This document shows positions 33,890-44,285 of a stretch of 64,000 nt of DNA, in pieces. The position numbers were made by a program, and so were the translations under genes. The notes beneath the pieces were generated by a model. It worked only from the letters and a program-made list of their open reading frames with translations. It searched no databases and had not been told where the DNA came from. The stretch is from Clarkia xantiana subsp. parviflora (lineage: Eukaryota > Streptophyta > Magnoliopsida > Myrtales > Onagraceae): contig JAPTYO010000005.1 of the NCBI GenBank assembly GCA_036873135.1, forward strand, positions 5,062,166 to 5,126,165, written 5' to 3'. The first letter of the stretch is position 1. The number at the start of each line of letters is the position of its first letter.

Positions 33890-33906
33890 CATGCCCCCGA
33901 GTCAAC
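33890..33906 (-). promoter_or_regulatory. Gypsy2 polypurine tract
   Basis: Read on the minus strand: GACTCGGGGGCATG directly before the LTR. Gypsy1 (19259) and Gypsy3 (47793) have the same CTCGGGGGCA tract at the same place. Confidence 0.75.
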
Positions 33907-35062
33907 CAATGGCCTGACCCTTGATTGACTCTATTTTAGGATGGTATGACACGCGCAATTTGAAACCGGGATTTTACCTTTTGTCAGAATCCTTACTTAC
34001 CCATGCGTGTGTATCTCTGACTCTGCCCCCTGTCTTATAAAATAGAGGAATTGCAAATGTCAGAATAGCACAGACACGTGTCCAAGCACGTGTCCGTCTG
34101 AGATGGAAATAATAAATCTATCCCCGCAATGGGTGTATACTTGGAAAATATACGCTCGCGTGGGGATGCAATATGAATACAGCTAAACGAGTCTATGCTT
34201 CAATTTCATGCCGGGATAAGTCTAAATGGAGAAATTTTTTAATTTTGGTCCAAAATTTTTCTAAGTATGGGATTCTTAAAAATATACCCATGGGGTGTTA
34301 ACTTGAGTGGAAATATATCTAACCATAGTCTAAGGGAGGTAAAGATGATAGTTTTCCTTTAACCCTTAGATCTCTTCTAATTTTAAATAGAGGGTTGTGA
34401 TTATGTCACTTTAAAAAACCCTACACATTTTCAAATATATAGAGGAGTAAAGAAATTACCTCACTTAGCCACCATTGTCATCTTTTTCCTTTTTCCTCAC
34501 ACTTGGAGACCAAGGGAGGAATTCTTGCACACCAAGGGAGGGGGGCCGGCCGAAATTCCGGTGGAGGACCAGAAATTCCGACCAGCAGCTCGGGCGAGGA
34601 GAAGATCGGCGGAGGGCGGTGGCGCGATGGCTGTTGATCGGAACAGCAACCCATCTCGTGGCGGCGTGGAGGGCGGCTGAGGCGGAGACGGCAGTTCGCG
34701 ACGGCAAGGGCTCCTGCGACTCCGGCGGACGGCCACGGCGGCGGGGCAGGCGGGACCAGGCGTAGCTCGGCACCGGCGACGTCGAAATCAAATTTCAGGC
34801 GAGGGGCTGGTTCCGGTCAACATCAAAGCTCGACTTCCGGACCTGTTTATCAAATCAGGTCGGGTTTTCCAAAGGTCCAATCTTTTCCTTTTCGTTACCG
34901 TATAAAATGTCGATACTTGAATTGCCGATATTCGATTGCCGATTCTTGATTGAATATGTGATTGCCGTAGATAGCCGCGAATTTGGGGAAAAAAATTTTG
35001 GCCGGTCGTCCGGAGATAGTTTTTTGTCCGTTTAAACTATTCCCGTTTGAATTTGACGTTGG
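33907..35062 (+). other. Gypsy2: putative promoter and leader of the antisense gene
   Basis: No conserved frame. TTTAAATAGAGG at about 34383 resembles a plant TATA box on the plus strand. A GC-rich block (34540-34790), open in several frames by composition, follows and would be leader. Gypsy3 has a similar GC-rich block (48560-48700) at the same place ahead of its antisense gene. The role is inferred from position only. Confidence 0.35.
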
Positions 35063-35360
35063 GACGCCATTTGTGTATTGATTCCCGTTGAGGGGCGTAA
35101 TTGTAATTTTACCCGGGAACTTATTTTTGGTTCGAGCAAAATTGTCCGATTTTATCGTTGGGGTGTCCTTGGCGCGTGTTTGTTACCTTTGTTGGATGCC
35201 TTTGAATTTTTGGTTGTTGTTTGTCGGGTGCCGGGGTATGCCCGGTCTTTCCGGAAATCTTTCTGTCTTGACACCTGTCATGCCGTGGCAGGTACTGTAT
35301 TCGTGGTGGTGTCCCCGTACGCAAACTTTGCAAAGGCGTTACATCCTTCGAAGGATGAGT

Positions 35361-37767
35361 AAGTTTCTCTTTCTTTCTATTCGTCGCATTGCTTTCTTTC
35401 CTGCCATTAGTTTGGTGTCGAATTCTAAGCCGTATACTGAGCCGGGGTGTTAGTCGGAGCCTGATTCAAGCTTGGAATTTCTCACTGCCTTTGATTTAGG
35501 TCTCGCTGCTTTGTCGAAGAACTACCTGACTAGGTCTGACTATAATGAGCATGTTACCTTAGGTGACATTTGTCCCTTAGATGAGCCTTTATATCCCATC
35601 CTTCCTTCTTTGGGAAATACCCGCCAGACAGTGACAGAGCCCCCCCAGGGGGAAGGTCGTTGTTTATCCTTCCCAGATTCGGTTTGGATTGCGGCTGCCT
35701 TACTGTGATGATCTTGTAGAATTGAGTAGATTCTTTAGGATCTCCCCCGTGAACCTTGCCCCTAGTGCTATCCGCGTCTGGGTGGGCTTCCGGGTGTTAT
35801 GCCACTGGTACTCCTGGAAGTATTCATTGGTCTTGTTTCGGTGCTTCTATCGATTCCAGTATCAGAGGAAGGTAGGCTTCGCGAGTTTTGTAACTCGCCA
35901 TCCGTCCCTCAAAGATTCCCGATTTGCTGATTTCAGGTTGAGCGGGGTTGAGTGGGATACTTCTCTTCGTTTCGTGGCCCGGAGCGATAACTCGGCGAGT
36001 CACTGGGCCAAACATTATTTCTTTATCACGGATCGATATGTTACCTGGCCGGTTTTGAATGAGGATCGGTCAGACGGCTGGCCTGCCTTTGGGGAGTTCT
36101 CTTCTGTGGACTTAGAGACTATGAAGACCATCTATGAGAGCCACAGGGCCCAGTCATACTGCCCCGTGTCCTTGGTGACCGAGACAGATCTTTATGAGGC
36201 AGGGATTAGTTTGACTCCTGACTCCGGGGGTTCGGTATGTTACTTAGTCTTCTCATCTACATTTACTTTCTGCTCTTCCCTTGTAGGTTGGTTTCACGGG
36301 AAAACGTATAACGTGCAGGCAGCTCCGGTCGATCTGAGCAAGAGGAGGGTTTCCTCCAGCTCTACTCCAAAGAAGTCCCCTATGCTTGGGAAGACTGCTG
36401 GGGCCTCTGGTATGCTTCCTTCCTTTTTCCTCTTATGGTATACTTGTGTTTTTTCTTACACTGTTTTCCTTATATTGTTAGGGCACTCTCCTTTGGTGAC
36501 CGAGAGAGTTGTCTCTGTGGGCAAGGGCTCTGGACCTTCTAAGTCCAAGTCACGGAGGTCCGACTCTGAGGCCGGGGCCTCGGCTGTCAAGAAGAAGAAG
36601 GCTGCAGATCCTCCTCCCCCTAGTGTTCGTCCCCCGACCCTGTCTCGCGACAAAGAGATAGTGGTCGAAGAGGCGCCTTCCCGAGCTGATAAAGGGAAGC
36701 GGCCTGTTGGTGATGGTGGAGTGGTCACTGGTTCTCCATCCGAGGGCACGGTCGTCAGGTTCGATCTTCTCCATGTTACTGATGCTTCTATGTTTGTATT
36801 TTTCTTTATCTTGCTTTGTTTGTATAGGTGGGCCTCCGGCTTTGAGTCGGAAGGATTTTACGCGCCTTACTGACGAGGATATCGTTGTGTCTGAGTGGAC
36901 TCCTTTTGCTGGGTTGAAGGAGTTCCAATTTGATAGCGGATCTTCCTTGCGCACCCCGGAGGTTGGCATCCGTGTGCTTCGCGGTGCCATCCCTCTTGGT
37001 GATCGTGCTGCCCAGCCTAAGTCTCCTAGGGAGACCCGGCGTTTCGTTCGGGGTGTATTATCCCGTTATGTGCCTGTGAGTGGTGTCTCTCTTCCCCTTT
37101 TTACTTTCATGTGGTTGCTTTTCCAGTTACTCATCCCTTGTTAAATTTTCAGGGTATGTCTTACATGGTGAACATGTCGTCCCTTGTGCTTGAGCTATCC
37201 GATGAGAAGAAGGCTCTTGAGGATAGCCAGGTATCCCTGAAGGCGGAGCTTGCCATTGCCACTGAGAAGGCTCGCCTGTCTGACCTGAAGGTGCAGGAGC
37301 TCAGGGACCAAGTGTCTTTACTTGAGACTACCGTAGGTAGCTTGCGCCGTGAGACTGAGGTCGCATCTTCACTCCATTCTGAGGAGTTGAGGAAACTTGA
37401 GGCAAGGTGCCGGACAGAGAAGAGGGCTGTTGCAGTGTCTGAATACAAGGCTTCCTCTGCCTTTACTGCTGATTACAGTGTGCGGCTTACTAAGGAGATG
37501 AACCAGTTTGGCGAGTATCTTGTTGACCATATTTTTCGTATTGATCCCCAGTTTCCAGTCGGCGATCTGGGTGATTTTGGACCGTACGCTACTGGTTACA
37601 TGGCTGTCCTTAGGGGTCAGGCTGCTGTTGCTGACGAGCCTGCCCCTGCACAGGTGGATGCTACACCTATGGATATTGACACTTCAGACTCTTCCTCCTC
37701 TTCCTCTATCTCTGCTGGTGGTTCGTCCTCATGGGGTCAGGGGGACTCTCCAGAGGGCTCTGGTTGA
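35361..37767 (+). pseudogene. Gypsy2 antisense multi-exon gene (Transposase_28-like domain plus coiled coil)
   Basis: This reading frame is on the strand opposite to gag and downstream of it, the position of extra antisense ORFs known in Tat elements. The first large exon (about 35463-36234) encodes a domain like the plant 'putative gypsy type transposon' family (Pfam Transposase_28): FGLRLPYCDDLVELSRFFRI, then NLAPSAIRVWVGF. A 1-base shift in the C7 tract 35640-35646 and a TAG near 35451 break it. Apparent GT-AG introns are 36235-36286, 36410-36481, 36759-36827 and 37076-37152. The frame fits across the second and fourth, but not across the first and third, so small indels are likely. A basic, serine-rich middle (KSKSRRSD, VKKKKA) suggests nuclear localisation. 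The last exon (37153-37767) is a coiled coil of about 110 residues starting GMSYMVNMSS and ends in an acidic, serine-rich tail. The function is unknown. Confidence 0.68.
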
Positions 37768-38164
37768 TGTATTGACATCTTTCTATCTTTGTATATACGA
37801 CCATACTTTTCCTCCCCTTTGATGGGTTGAGTATCTTTTGAGATTGCTGTAGGATTTTGTGTTGGTTTCCTTCTTCGTATTGTGTTGTTGGCAGTGTGTG
37901 GAACACTTGCCTTTTGATGGGTACTTCGTATGCTTCTGTATGTATTCCTTTGATCGTGGACTCTTCCTTTTGTTGTGTTTTCCTTTACTTATCCTTCTTT
38001 TGTGTTTTCCTTCATATCATACCTGCTATCTTATCAAGAAAAACATTATGTGTTCTTTATACAACTTTACTTTGCCATTATTTTCTCATGGGATCCTTCT
38101 TAGTATGGTGCAATGATCTCTTCTGATATCCTTTGAATGGTGTGTATGATACTGTTAGACCAAA

Positions 38165-38740
38165 GATACGCTCTTGGTGGGCGTCGAATCTGTTCACGAG
38201 ACAGGCTCTCGCAGGGCACTTAACGTTTCACGGGATAGGCTCCCGGAGGGCACAAGTTAGACCAAAGATACGCTCCTGGTGGGCGTCGAATCTGGTAGTT
38301 TGAAATCTACCTCAAGATACGCTCTTGGGGGCGTCGAATCTGGTAGTTTGAAATCTACCTCAAGATACGCTCTTGGGGGCGTCGAAGGTCGTAGTTTTTA
38401 GAAACCACTCTCAAGATACGCTCTTGGGGGCGTCGAAGTTCGTAGTTTTTTGAAACCACTCTCAAGATACGCTCTTGGGGGCGTCGAAGTTCGTAGTTTT
38501 TGGAAACCACTCACAAGATACGCTCTTGGGGGCGTCAAAGGTCGTAGTATGGAAACTACTCTCAAGATACGCTCTTGGGGGCGTCGAAGGTCGTAGTATG
38601 AATACTACTCTCAAGATACGTTCTTGGGGGCGTCGAAGGTCGTAGTATGAATACTACTCTCAAGATACGCTCTTGGGGGCGTCGAAGGTCGTAGTATGAA
38701 AACTACTCTCAAGATACGCTCTTGGGGGCGTCGAGGGTGT
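38165..38740. repeat. Gypsy2 palindromic-core tandem repeats (about 47-53 bp)
   Basis: About eleven copies of CAAGATACGCTCTTGGGGGC followed by GTCGAA, separated by about 22-27 bp of variable sequence (GGTCGTAGTATGAATACTAC type). The spacers are often inverted repeats themselves (GTAGTATGAATACTAC, GTAGTTTTTGGAAACCAC). The core is the same as in Gypsy1 at 22055-22620, in the same orientation and the same part of the element. Confidence 0.93.
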
Positions 38741-39003
38741 TGCTGACTTGGAAGTCATATCTGTGTAAGGATAACATAATGATTGTGTCACCACCTTCTT
38801 TGAAAGATACTTTTGAGTAACTTCTACTTCATTAGGAGCATTCATGCTTTATGTACACTTGGGGTGTCTTGGGTGGATCAAGATACCCTTTGGAGGAAAT
38901 CAAAGATAGTTGTAGAGTTGGAGTAACTTCTTGAGTTCTCCTTCTCAAAAGTTGTTTTTGGAAAACTTAAAATGCTTGAATATGCTAAGTGCTGAATATG
39001 AAA

Positions 39004-39736
39004 CTAAGGATATGGGGTGGTGAGTTTTTCTGTTGCCACGTACTCCCTTAGGCCTCCCTTGTAAATCATCTCCTCCACTTCTATCTTCAACACCATGCAA
39101 TCATTGGTTTTATGCCCCCAGGTTCCATGGTACTCACACCAACCTTGTGCATCTCTTCCTAGGAAGGCCTTGCCCTCCTCTTTGCATGTGGGTAGCTCTT
39201 CCTTGAGGTACTTCTGAAAAATTTCTTCTATCTTCACTGTGAGGGGTGTGAATTTGAAGTTTACACCTCCTTCCAGTGTGTCAGTTTCTCTTCCTTCTTC
39301 CTGGACTTCTTCCAGTTGCCCTATCTCTTTTGTGAATGCCATGTACAACTTTTCTTTGAGCTCTCTCACTGTGTTTCATGACCATCTCATAGAGCCCTCC
39401 ATATGCTTCAAATGAGGTCGGATGCATGTTTCTAAGGAAGGCCCTGACGGCCTCTCTTCTTGTGATGTCCATGTTGGCACCATAACTGAAGAATCTCTCA
39501 AAGTAGCTTGACATGGACTCCCTCGGCATTTGCTTGATGTCATCTATGTATCGGAAACCTCTTATGATGGAGTCCCTTGTTCTCTTTCCTTCGGCATTCT
39601 CTGGCTGCCAGGGTATGCTTGTTACCCTTATAGCCTTACCTCTCTGCTTCTTCTTAGCTAGTCTTTGAAAGAACTGCCTACTCAGGCGGAGTGCAATTCC
39701 CTTTGTCATCTTTCCATGCCTTGGCCCTTTCATCAC
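39004..39736 (-). pseudogene. Gypsy2 second gag-like module, directly after protease
   Basis: It begins four bases past the stop of the gag-protease frame. The minus strand encodes a capsid-like segment (LSRQFFQRLAKKKQRGKAI, MSSYFERFFSYGANMDITRR, EAVRAFLRNMHPTSFEAYGG), the retrotransposon Gag pattern of a short helix followed by a region with Y.ERF and AFLR. After a 1-base shift near 39370 it continues with KLYMAFTKEIGQLEEVQEE and a knuckle WCEYHGTWGHKTNDC (C-x2-H-x4-H-x4-C) followed by LKIEVEEMIYKGGLREYV. This parallels the knuckle region of the first Gag (WCDNHEAYGHDTNEC, LKLSINNIIQRGELKQFV) but is clearly diverged, so it is a second Gag source and not a recent duplication. RT should stand here. 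The N-terminal Gag half is absent. Confidence 0.72.
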
Positions 39737-39739
39737 CTT

Positions 39740-41089
39740 CTATTTATCTTGGATGGTCCCCGTCTTGACCATAGCCACTGCGTCTGACTTGTGTGATCCA
39801 CGTCTCATGGAGTTGACGTAGCACTGCCTTGCAGTGCGTTGATCACCCAATACTTCTCCAATTCCGTTTTCAGTGATGTACTTCAGCTTCTGATGCACCG
39901 TAGAAGGCACAATTTCATATGGATTTATAGTTGTTCTTCCTAAGATCCCATTGTAGGCTCCTAGGCTTTCAACCACCATGAAGTTGACGTTCACTCTCAG
40001 TTGTGTCCATCCTTGGCCCATGGTCACTGGCAGGGTTATCATTCCCAGGGGATAGCTTGTTGCCCCCGAGAAACCAACCAAAGGGAAATTGAGTGGTTTG
40101 ATGTCTGCCTTTGTTTTTCCTATCTCTTCCAGGACCCTTAGGCTTAGGAGGTCTGCCGAGCTGCCCCCATCTACCAGTATTCTTTTTACATCGAAGTTAT
40201 CGATGTCCATCGTGATGACTAAAGCATCATCATGCGGGAAGACAATATGGCTCTTATCCTTCTCTGAAAACTCAATCTTCATTTCTTCTCCTTCTCGTGG
40301 CCTCTTTCTCCACTTTGGTACTGAGCCCAGCTTGGATGCATAAACTTCCCTTGCATTAGCTATTGGGCCACCTGATGCCACTCCTCCATGTATCATGTTT
40401 ATAGTCCCCCTCTTGTTAGGTGGGGGATCATAATCTACCTTGTTTTTGCCTTTGTCCTTGTATGATGACCCTAGCTGTATGCTGTTGCCACCGTGATCAA
40501 CAAACTGTTTTAGCTCCCCCCTCTGGATGATATTGTTGATGCTTAGCTTCAGGCTAAAGCATTCGTTCGTATCATGCCCGTATGCTTCATGGTTATCACA
40601 CCATCTATCCTTGTGTGTCCCTACCATTGGCGCTCTCCATCTTCCGGGGGGCGACCATAGTTTCTGGTTTCTCATCTCTCTTAGGACCACTGCTGGGGTG
40701 GTGTTCAATGGTATGAACTTAATGACATTTATTTCCCTAGCCTTCAGTGGCTCACCCATCTGATTTCTTTGCTGAGGCGGACGCCATTCCTGTTGCCTTG
40801 TGAGTTGATGTGCCTGAGGTGGCTTTCCCTTATTTTGCTTTGTGTTGTCCTCCTTAGCTGCTTGAATCTTGGCTTTCTTACTCACCCTGTGCCTCTCCAG
40901 GTCTATATGAGTTTTCACTCTCCCTGCTAGCTCCTCTAAGGTGCTTGCCGGTTTCTTGGCCATCTTTTCTGCCAATGTGGACCCGAAGCGGCCTAGGTTT
41001 CTTATGAAGGCTCTTATTATTTCACCCTCGGTGATATCGCCCTGTATGTCTGCTATGTTCTGGTTGAACCTAGTATAGTAATCAGCCAA
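39740..41089 (-). CDS. Gypsy2 gag C-terminal half and aspartic protease (open frame)
   Basis: 449 codons open on the minus strand. Residues 1-65 finish the capsid domain (DYYTRFNQNIADI, EGEIIRAFIRNLGRF, STLEELAGRVKTHIDLE). A basic stretch follows, then the Tat-type zinc knuckle at residues 164-177 (CDNHEAYGHDTNEC). After the linker INMIHGGVASGG (230-241) comes the protease, with VDGGSSADLL at 306-315 (aspartate D307 in the DGG form that Tat elements use for the DSG/DTG triad) and AYNGILGR at 378-385. The protease would cut Gag-Pol. The frame ends with TAG at 39740, and a second gag-like module follows instead of RT. The first residue shown is not the true start, because the capsid frame continues upstream beyond an in-frame stop near 41093. 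Confidence 0.85.
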   Translation of the reverse strand: MADYYTRFNQNIADIQGDITEGEIIRAFIRNLGRFGSTLAEKMAKKPASTLEELAGRVKTHIDLERHRVSKKAKIQAAKEDNTKQNKGKPPQAHQLTRQQEWRPPQQRNQMGEPLKAREINVIKFIPLNTTPAVVLREMRNQKLWSPPGRWRAPMVGTHKDRWCDNHEAYGHDTNECFSLKLSINNIIQRGELKQFVDHGGNSIQLGSSYKDKGKNKVDYDPPPNKRGTINMIHGGVASGGPIANAREVYASKLGSVPKWRKRPREGEEMKIEFSEKDKSHIVFPHDDALVITMDIDNFDVKRILVDGGSSADLLSLRVLEEIGKTKADIKPLNFPLVGFSGATSYPLGMITLPVTMGQGWTQLRVNVNFMVVESLGAYNGILGRTTINPYEIVPSTVHQKLKYITENGIGEVLGDQRTARQCYVNSMRRGSHKSDAVAMVKTGTIQDK

Positions 41090-42351
41090 GGATTAATCAT
41101 TTTCTTGCTTCACATCATCTAGGGAGCCTGTTCCTTTAAGTAGCTTCCTTTCTCCTAGATATCTCTGAAGAAATTTCGCCTTTAGCTGCGCCCATGAGTG
41201 GATGCTCTCGGTAGGTAGGCTAAAGAACCAATGTGACGCCACCCCTGATAGGGTGTTTGGAAATAGGAGTGCCTTGTATCGGTCATCAATAGTTCTCCCG
41301 AATAGAGAGGCTTCATGCTGTTGAATGTGCTCAAAGGGTCTCCCTTGCCATTGTACTTTGCTATCTGTATTATATGCAAGGAGTCTGGCACTTTGCTCAT
41401 TTCCAACTCCCTCGTGAAGGGGTGGTTCATGTTGTCACTCAGGAAATGCAGTCCATTTCTCTTTGACTCGCTCATCTTTCTCACTATCATGGCTTCTATT
41501 TCCTCCGAGGTAATCATCACCGGCGATGGAGTATAGTCTCTCTGATATCCTCCATAGTTGTACATTGGGCTTGCTTGGATTCCTTGTCCGTGCTGGTACG
41601 GACTGTAGGCGTATCCTTGATATCCCTGCTGGGGTACTTGGTGGAATTCCTGCCTCCTTGGAGGTCTTGCCTGTCTGTCTGTCCCCAGCGGGGTGTAAGC
41701 CCTGGCGTCCTGCTGTGTCTGTTGCTGCCTTGGAGGCACAAACTGATGCCTTCCCTCTGGGGGTGGCCTTTGGTTATCTCTCCTTTGTTCTTCTCGCTGC
41801 CCTGCTCGAGGGTGCGAGTGGTGTTCTTCTTCTGGGACTTGTTCTTGCTCATGAACTTCTTCTTCTTCATGCTGGTGTTGCCTTCCCTGCCTGTTCCTCA
41901 GAGTCTCTCTATAGGCTAGCAGCTCATCCAACGCGCTCATCAACCCCGGAGTCACTGTATGTTCTCCTTGTGTGTATGTTGGCCTTGTGTTGGTTGTGTG
42001 GGCGCGATTGTCGTTCCTTTGAGCCGGCATCCCATATGGGTATCCTTGAGGTTGCGCCTTATAGTAGTATCCCTGAGGAGGTGCCGTGTATTGGGATGGC
42101 ACTCCCTGTTGCTCCCCCTCTCTTTGTGGCCTCCTTGCCAATGGAGTTGAGGCTGTGGAAGACTCAGCCTCAGCTGGGCGTGAGGGTCCTCCTTCCTGGT
42201 TGTTAGGCTGGGGTGCCTGTGGGGTTACTTGAGGCTCTGGGTGTACAGGCTGTTTCTCTGGGTTAGGCTGCCTTGCTGGAGGTATAGGCTGTCTCCCTCG
42301 CCTATTGCCCCCAGGTGGGCGGTGATGCCTAGATGCTAAGTTGTTCGTCAT
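41090..42351 (-). pseudogene. Gypsy2 gag N-terminal half (frameshift and stop)
   Basis: Start ATG at 42351 on the minus strand lies 34 bases after the primer site. The first 230 residues are low-complexity: Pro, Gln, Glu, His and Tyr rich (MTNNLASRHHRPPGG, then QGYYYKAQPQGYPYGMPA), common in plant Gypsy Gag. The capsid domain starts near residue 270 (NHPFTRELEMSKVPDSLHI, KYNGKGDP). Near 41310 the frame shifts by one base; the correct continuation (SLFGRTIDDRYKALLFP, ASHWFFSLP) is in the next frame. A TAA near 41093 (after VKQEND) separates it from the open C-terminal half. So two lesions disable an otherwise full-length Gag of about 680 residues. Confidence 0.82.
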
Positions 42352-42384
42352 CGCTCTCGTTATTGCCAGGCTTTCTGTTCGAAG

Positions 42385-42400
42385 CCCACAGACGGCGCCA
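42385..42400 (-). other. Gypsy2 primer binding site
   Basis: On the minus strand TGGCGCCGTCTGTGGG, two bases after the LTR end. Same type as Gypsy3 (56863-56878) and the remnant at 15602; typical of plant Tat elements. Confidence 0.88.
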
Positions 42401-42567
42401 AGTGTTAGGTTCTAAGTTTCAGGTCAACGGGTGGTCGGCCTAAACCTTATTCCTCACTGGTGAAACTGCGGGTTCGGTGCTCCTAAGTCCTGTCGTTCTG
42501 ATCTGTGTCCTTCTGTCCTTCACCTTCTCTTCTCCACGTGCCCTGCAAGAGGGGCAATATCAAGCAC

Positions 42568-42594
42568 GGGGGGGGGGGGGGGGGGGGGGGGGGG
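42568..42594 (+). repeat. 27-base G homopolymer in Gypsy2 LTR
   Basis: Uninterrupted G27 on the plus strand (C27 in the element's own sense). The partner LTR has G11 at 33339-33349. Confidence 0.9.
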
Positions 42595-42909
42595 TGGTGC
42601 TTGATGTACCCTCTCCGATGCCTAAGTCAGTACGATACTTTTTAGAGAGATAAAGCTAGAGAGATGTCAGAGCTAAATTGCACACTTAGCCAAGATGATC
42701 AAATGAATGGTGGAAAGGTTGTATTTATAGGCAACGGTGTCATTAAGGTGGCTTAATGACATCGTTAACCTTTAAACACAGATAATTTTCCCTTAATCTC
42801 GTAATTAAAACCTTAAAGCATGGAGAGGTTGGCGGAAATAAACTGAGTATCGGAGTCGGGAAGCGGTGCCGGGACCCTTGGGGTGGGAGAAAATCCGACC
42901 CCCAAGGGT

Positions 42910-43045
42910 AGGGGTTGGGTGTGGCCACCCAACCCCTCCCTAGGGAAGATAGGGTTGGCCAACCCTATCTCCCCTAGGGGAGATCGGGTTGGCCAACCCG
43001 ATCTCCCCTAGGGGAGGTCGGGTGTGGCCACCCGACCTCACCTAG
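42910..43045. repeat. Cluster of four palindromes in Gypsy2 LTR
   Basis: In order: arms GGGTTGGGTG/CACCCAACCC with a 4-base loop; a perfect 24-bp palindrome built on AGATAGGGTTGGCC; a perfect 32-bp palindrome built on GGGGAGATCGGGTTGG; and arms GAGGTCGGGTG/CACCCGACCTC. CCTAGG centres join them. The partner LTR has only the first two. Confidence 0.9.
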
Positions 43046-43205
43046 GTGAGTTTGCCTCGGTCCGGACGAGTATTTTGGCCTCGTCCGGACCGTTGGCGTT
43101 TCCGTGGGGTGTTTGGGTCGAAGTTTCGATTTACAATCATTAACGGGGTGATCAAAATAAAACGATTCGGAAGTCAACGGGTTCAAATTGGGCGTATATC
43201 TATCA

Positions 43206-43471
43206 GACCCGAACCGTATTTTTCAGACCGGACCAAACCGAACAAAAATTGACTGAACCGAAATGATTTTTAAAACCAAAATCAAATCAATTAAATAAAA
43301 TAGGGTGGTCAAGTTTTAAAATCCAAATGTATTTTAACCTCTAAATGGACTACACAGTGCTCATAGGGTGGCTAACATTTATGCCTTGTTTCGATTATGG
43401 TGATGGATCTCGGAGATACATGTTTTTGGGACTGGATTAATTAGAGGGCTGAATTGCAATTGTTTATTATT

Positions 43472-43529
<58 letters not shown>

Positions 43530-44285
43530 GCATGATTAGAAATGTTGTCTTGACTTAGTCAAGCTAGCTGAATATTGCATGTTGTGGGCGGAGCCCTGTT
43601 AAATATATGGAATGCGCACTAGGATAGACATGCTGTGATTGTTGGAAATGCCTAGGATTCATGTCTATTGTTGCGTAATTGAATATAAGCATGAATTGCA
43701 AATCAGCCCCTATTGTTTAAAATTATTTTAAAATCGAAAACCAGTCGCCAAATATGTATGATGGATATGAATGATTCATGTTTGACATGTATGCTAGAAT
43801 GTTGAGGATGTAGCCGCATTTGATAATTTACTTGGAAGTAGAATTATGTATGCAAGCATGAGTTCCTCGGAACATTAGGCGCATGACGCGTAAGCATGAG
43901 TGTGATTTTTTTGATGAATGTTACTTGATTATGATAACTTACATGGTTAGTAGAATTATATATGCGTAAGTGAATTCATCAGAATATTTTCCAAAATACA
44001 AAGGGCCTTGGGAAAGCCAAGATCGGGTATGGTTGTTTTAAAATTCCTGTTCCGGTAATTTGCGATTAAAACCGTTTTAAAAGACTAATCTATTGGATTG
44101 AAAACGGCGGTAACTGAACTCTTTCACATCCATCTTCCATTGGTTTACTGGTGGTCGGTTGATTTAGATGACTGAGGAATCATTATTATTTGTCGGATTC
44201 AATCTTAATAGGTATCTGATGTATGCAATTCTTCTCAAAATGTTATTGTCTACCTAATTTTTGCATGATTATCAAAGTGTTAGCA
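43206..44285 (+). mobile_element. Copia element E leader, second half
   Basis: Continues the leader after Gypsy2 and matches 520-1489. It contains a long TA run (about 43478-43525) and ends GTGTTAGCA directly before the gag ATG at 44286. Confidence 0.85.

Larger units (their letters stand above)
33171..43205 (-). mobile_element. Gypsy2: Tat-lineage Ty3/gypsy element lacking RT and integrase
   Basis: Two LTRs (33171-33889 and 42403-43205) start TGTTAGGTTC and end ATCCATCA or ATCTATCA. Flanks share GACC (GGACC left, GACCC right). On the minus strand the order is LTR, primer site, gag, protease, second gag-like module, tandem repeats, an antisense multi-exon frame, polypurine tract, LTR. No RT, RNase H or integrase is found in the 10 kb. 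Tat-lineage assignment rests on the VDGGSS protease, CxxHxxxGHxTNxC knuckle, primer site and LTR type. Confidence 0.88.
42403..43205 (-). mobile_element. Gypsy2 5' LTR (803 bp)
   Basis: Nearly identical to 33171-33889 except for a 27-G tract (42568-42594, against 11 G) and two additional palindromic modules at about 42975-43045. The element transcript would start in this LTR on the minus strand. Confidence 0.92.

Noticed and set aside
34465..34791. Overlapping frames of about 100 codons on both strands
   Set aside because: GC-rich leader block; open on both strands with no recognised domain.
38165..38740. CRISPR-like pattern of regular repeats and variable spacers
   Set aside because: It lies inside a plant retrotransposon, the spacers are related to one another, and there are no cas genes.
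41526..42206. 226-codon plus-strand frame, hydrophobic
   Set aside because: Mirror of the Pro/Gln-rich gag N-terminus on the other strand; the gag reading has recognised domains downstream.
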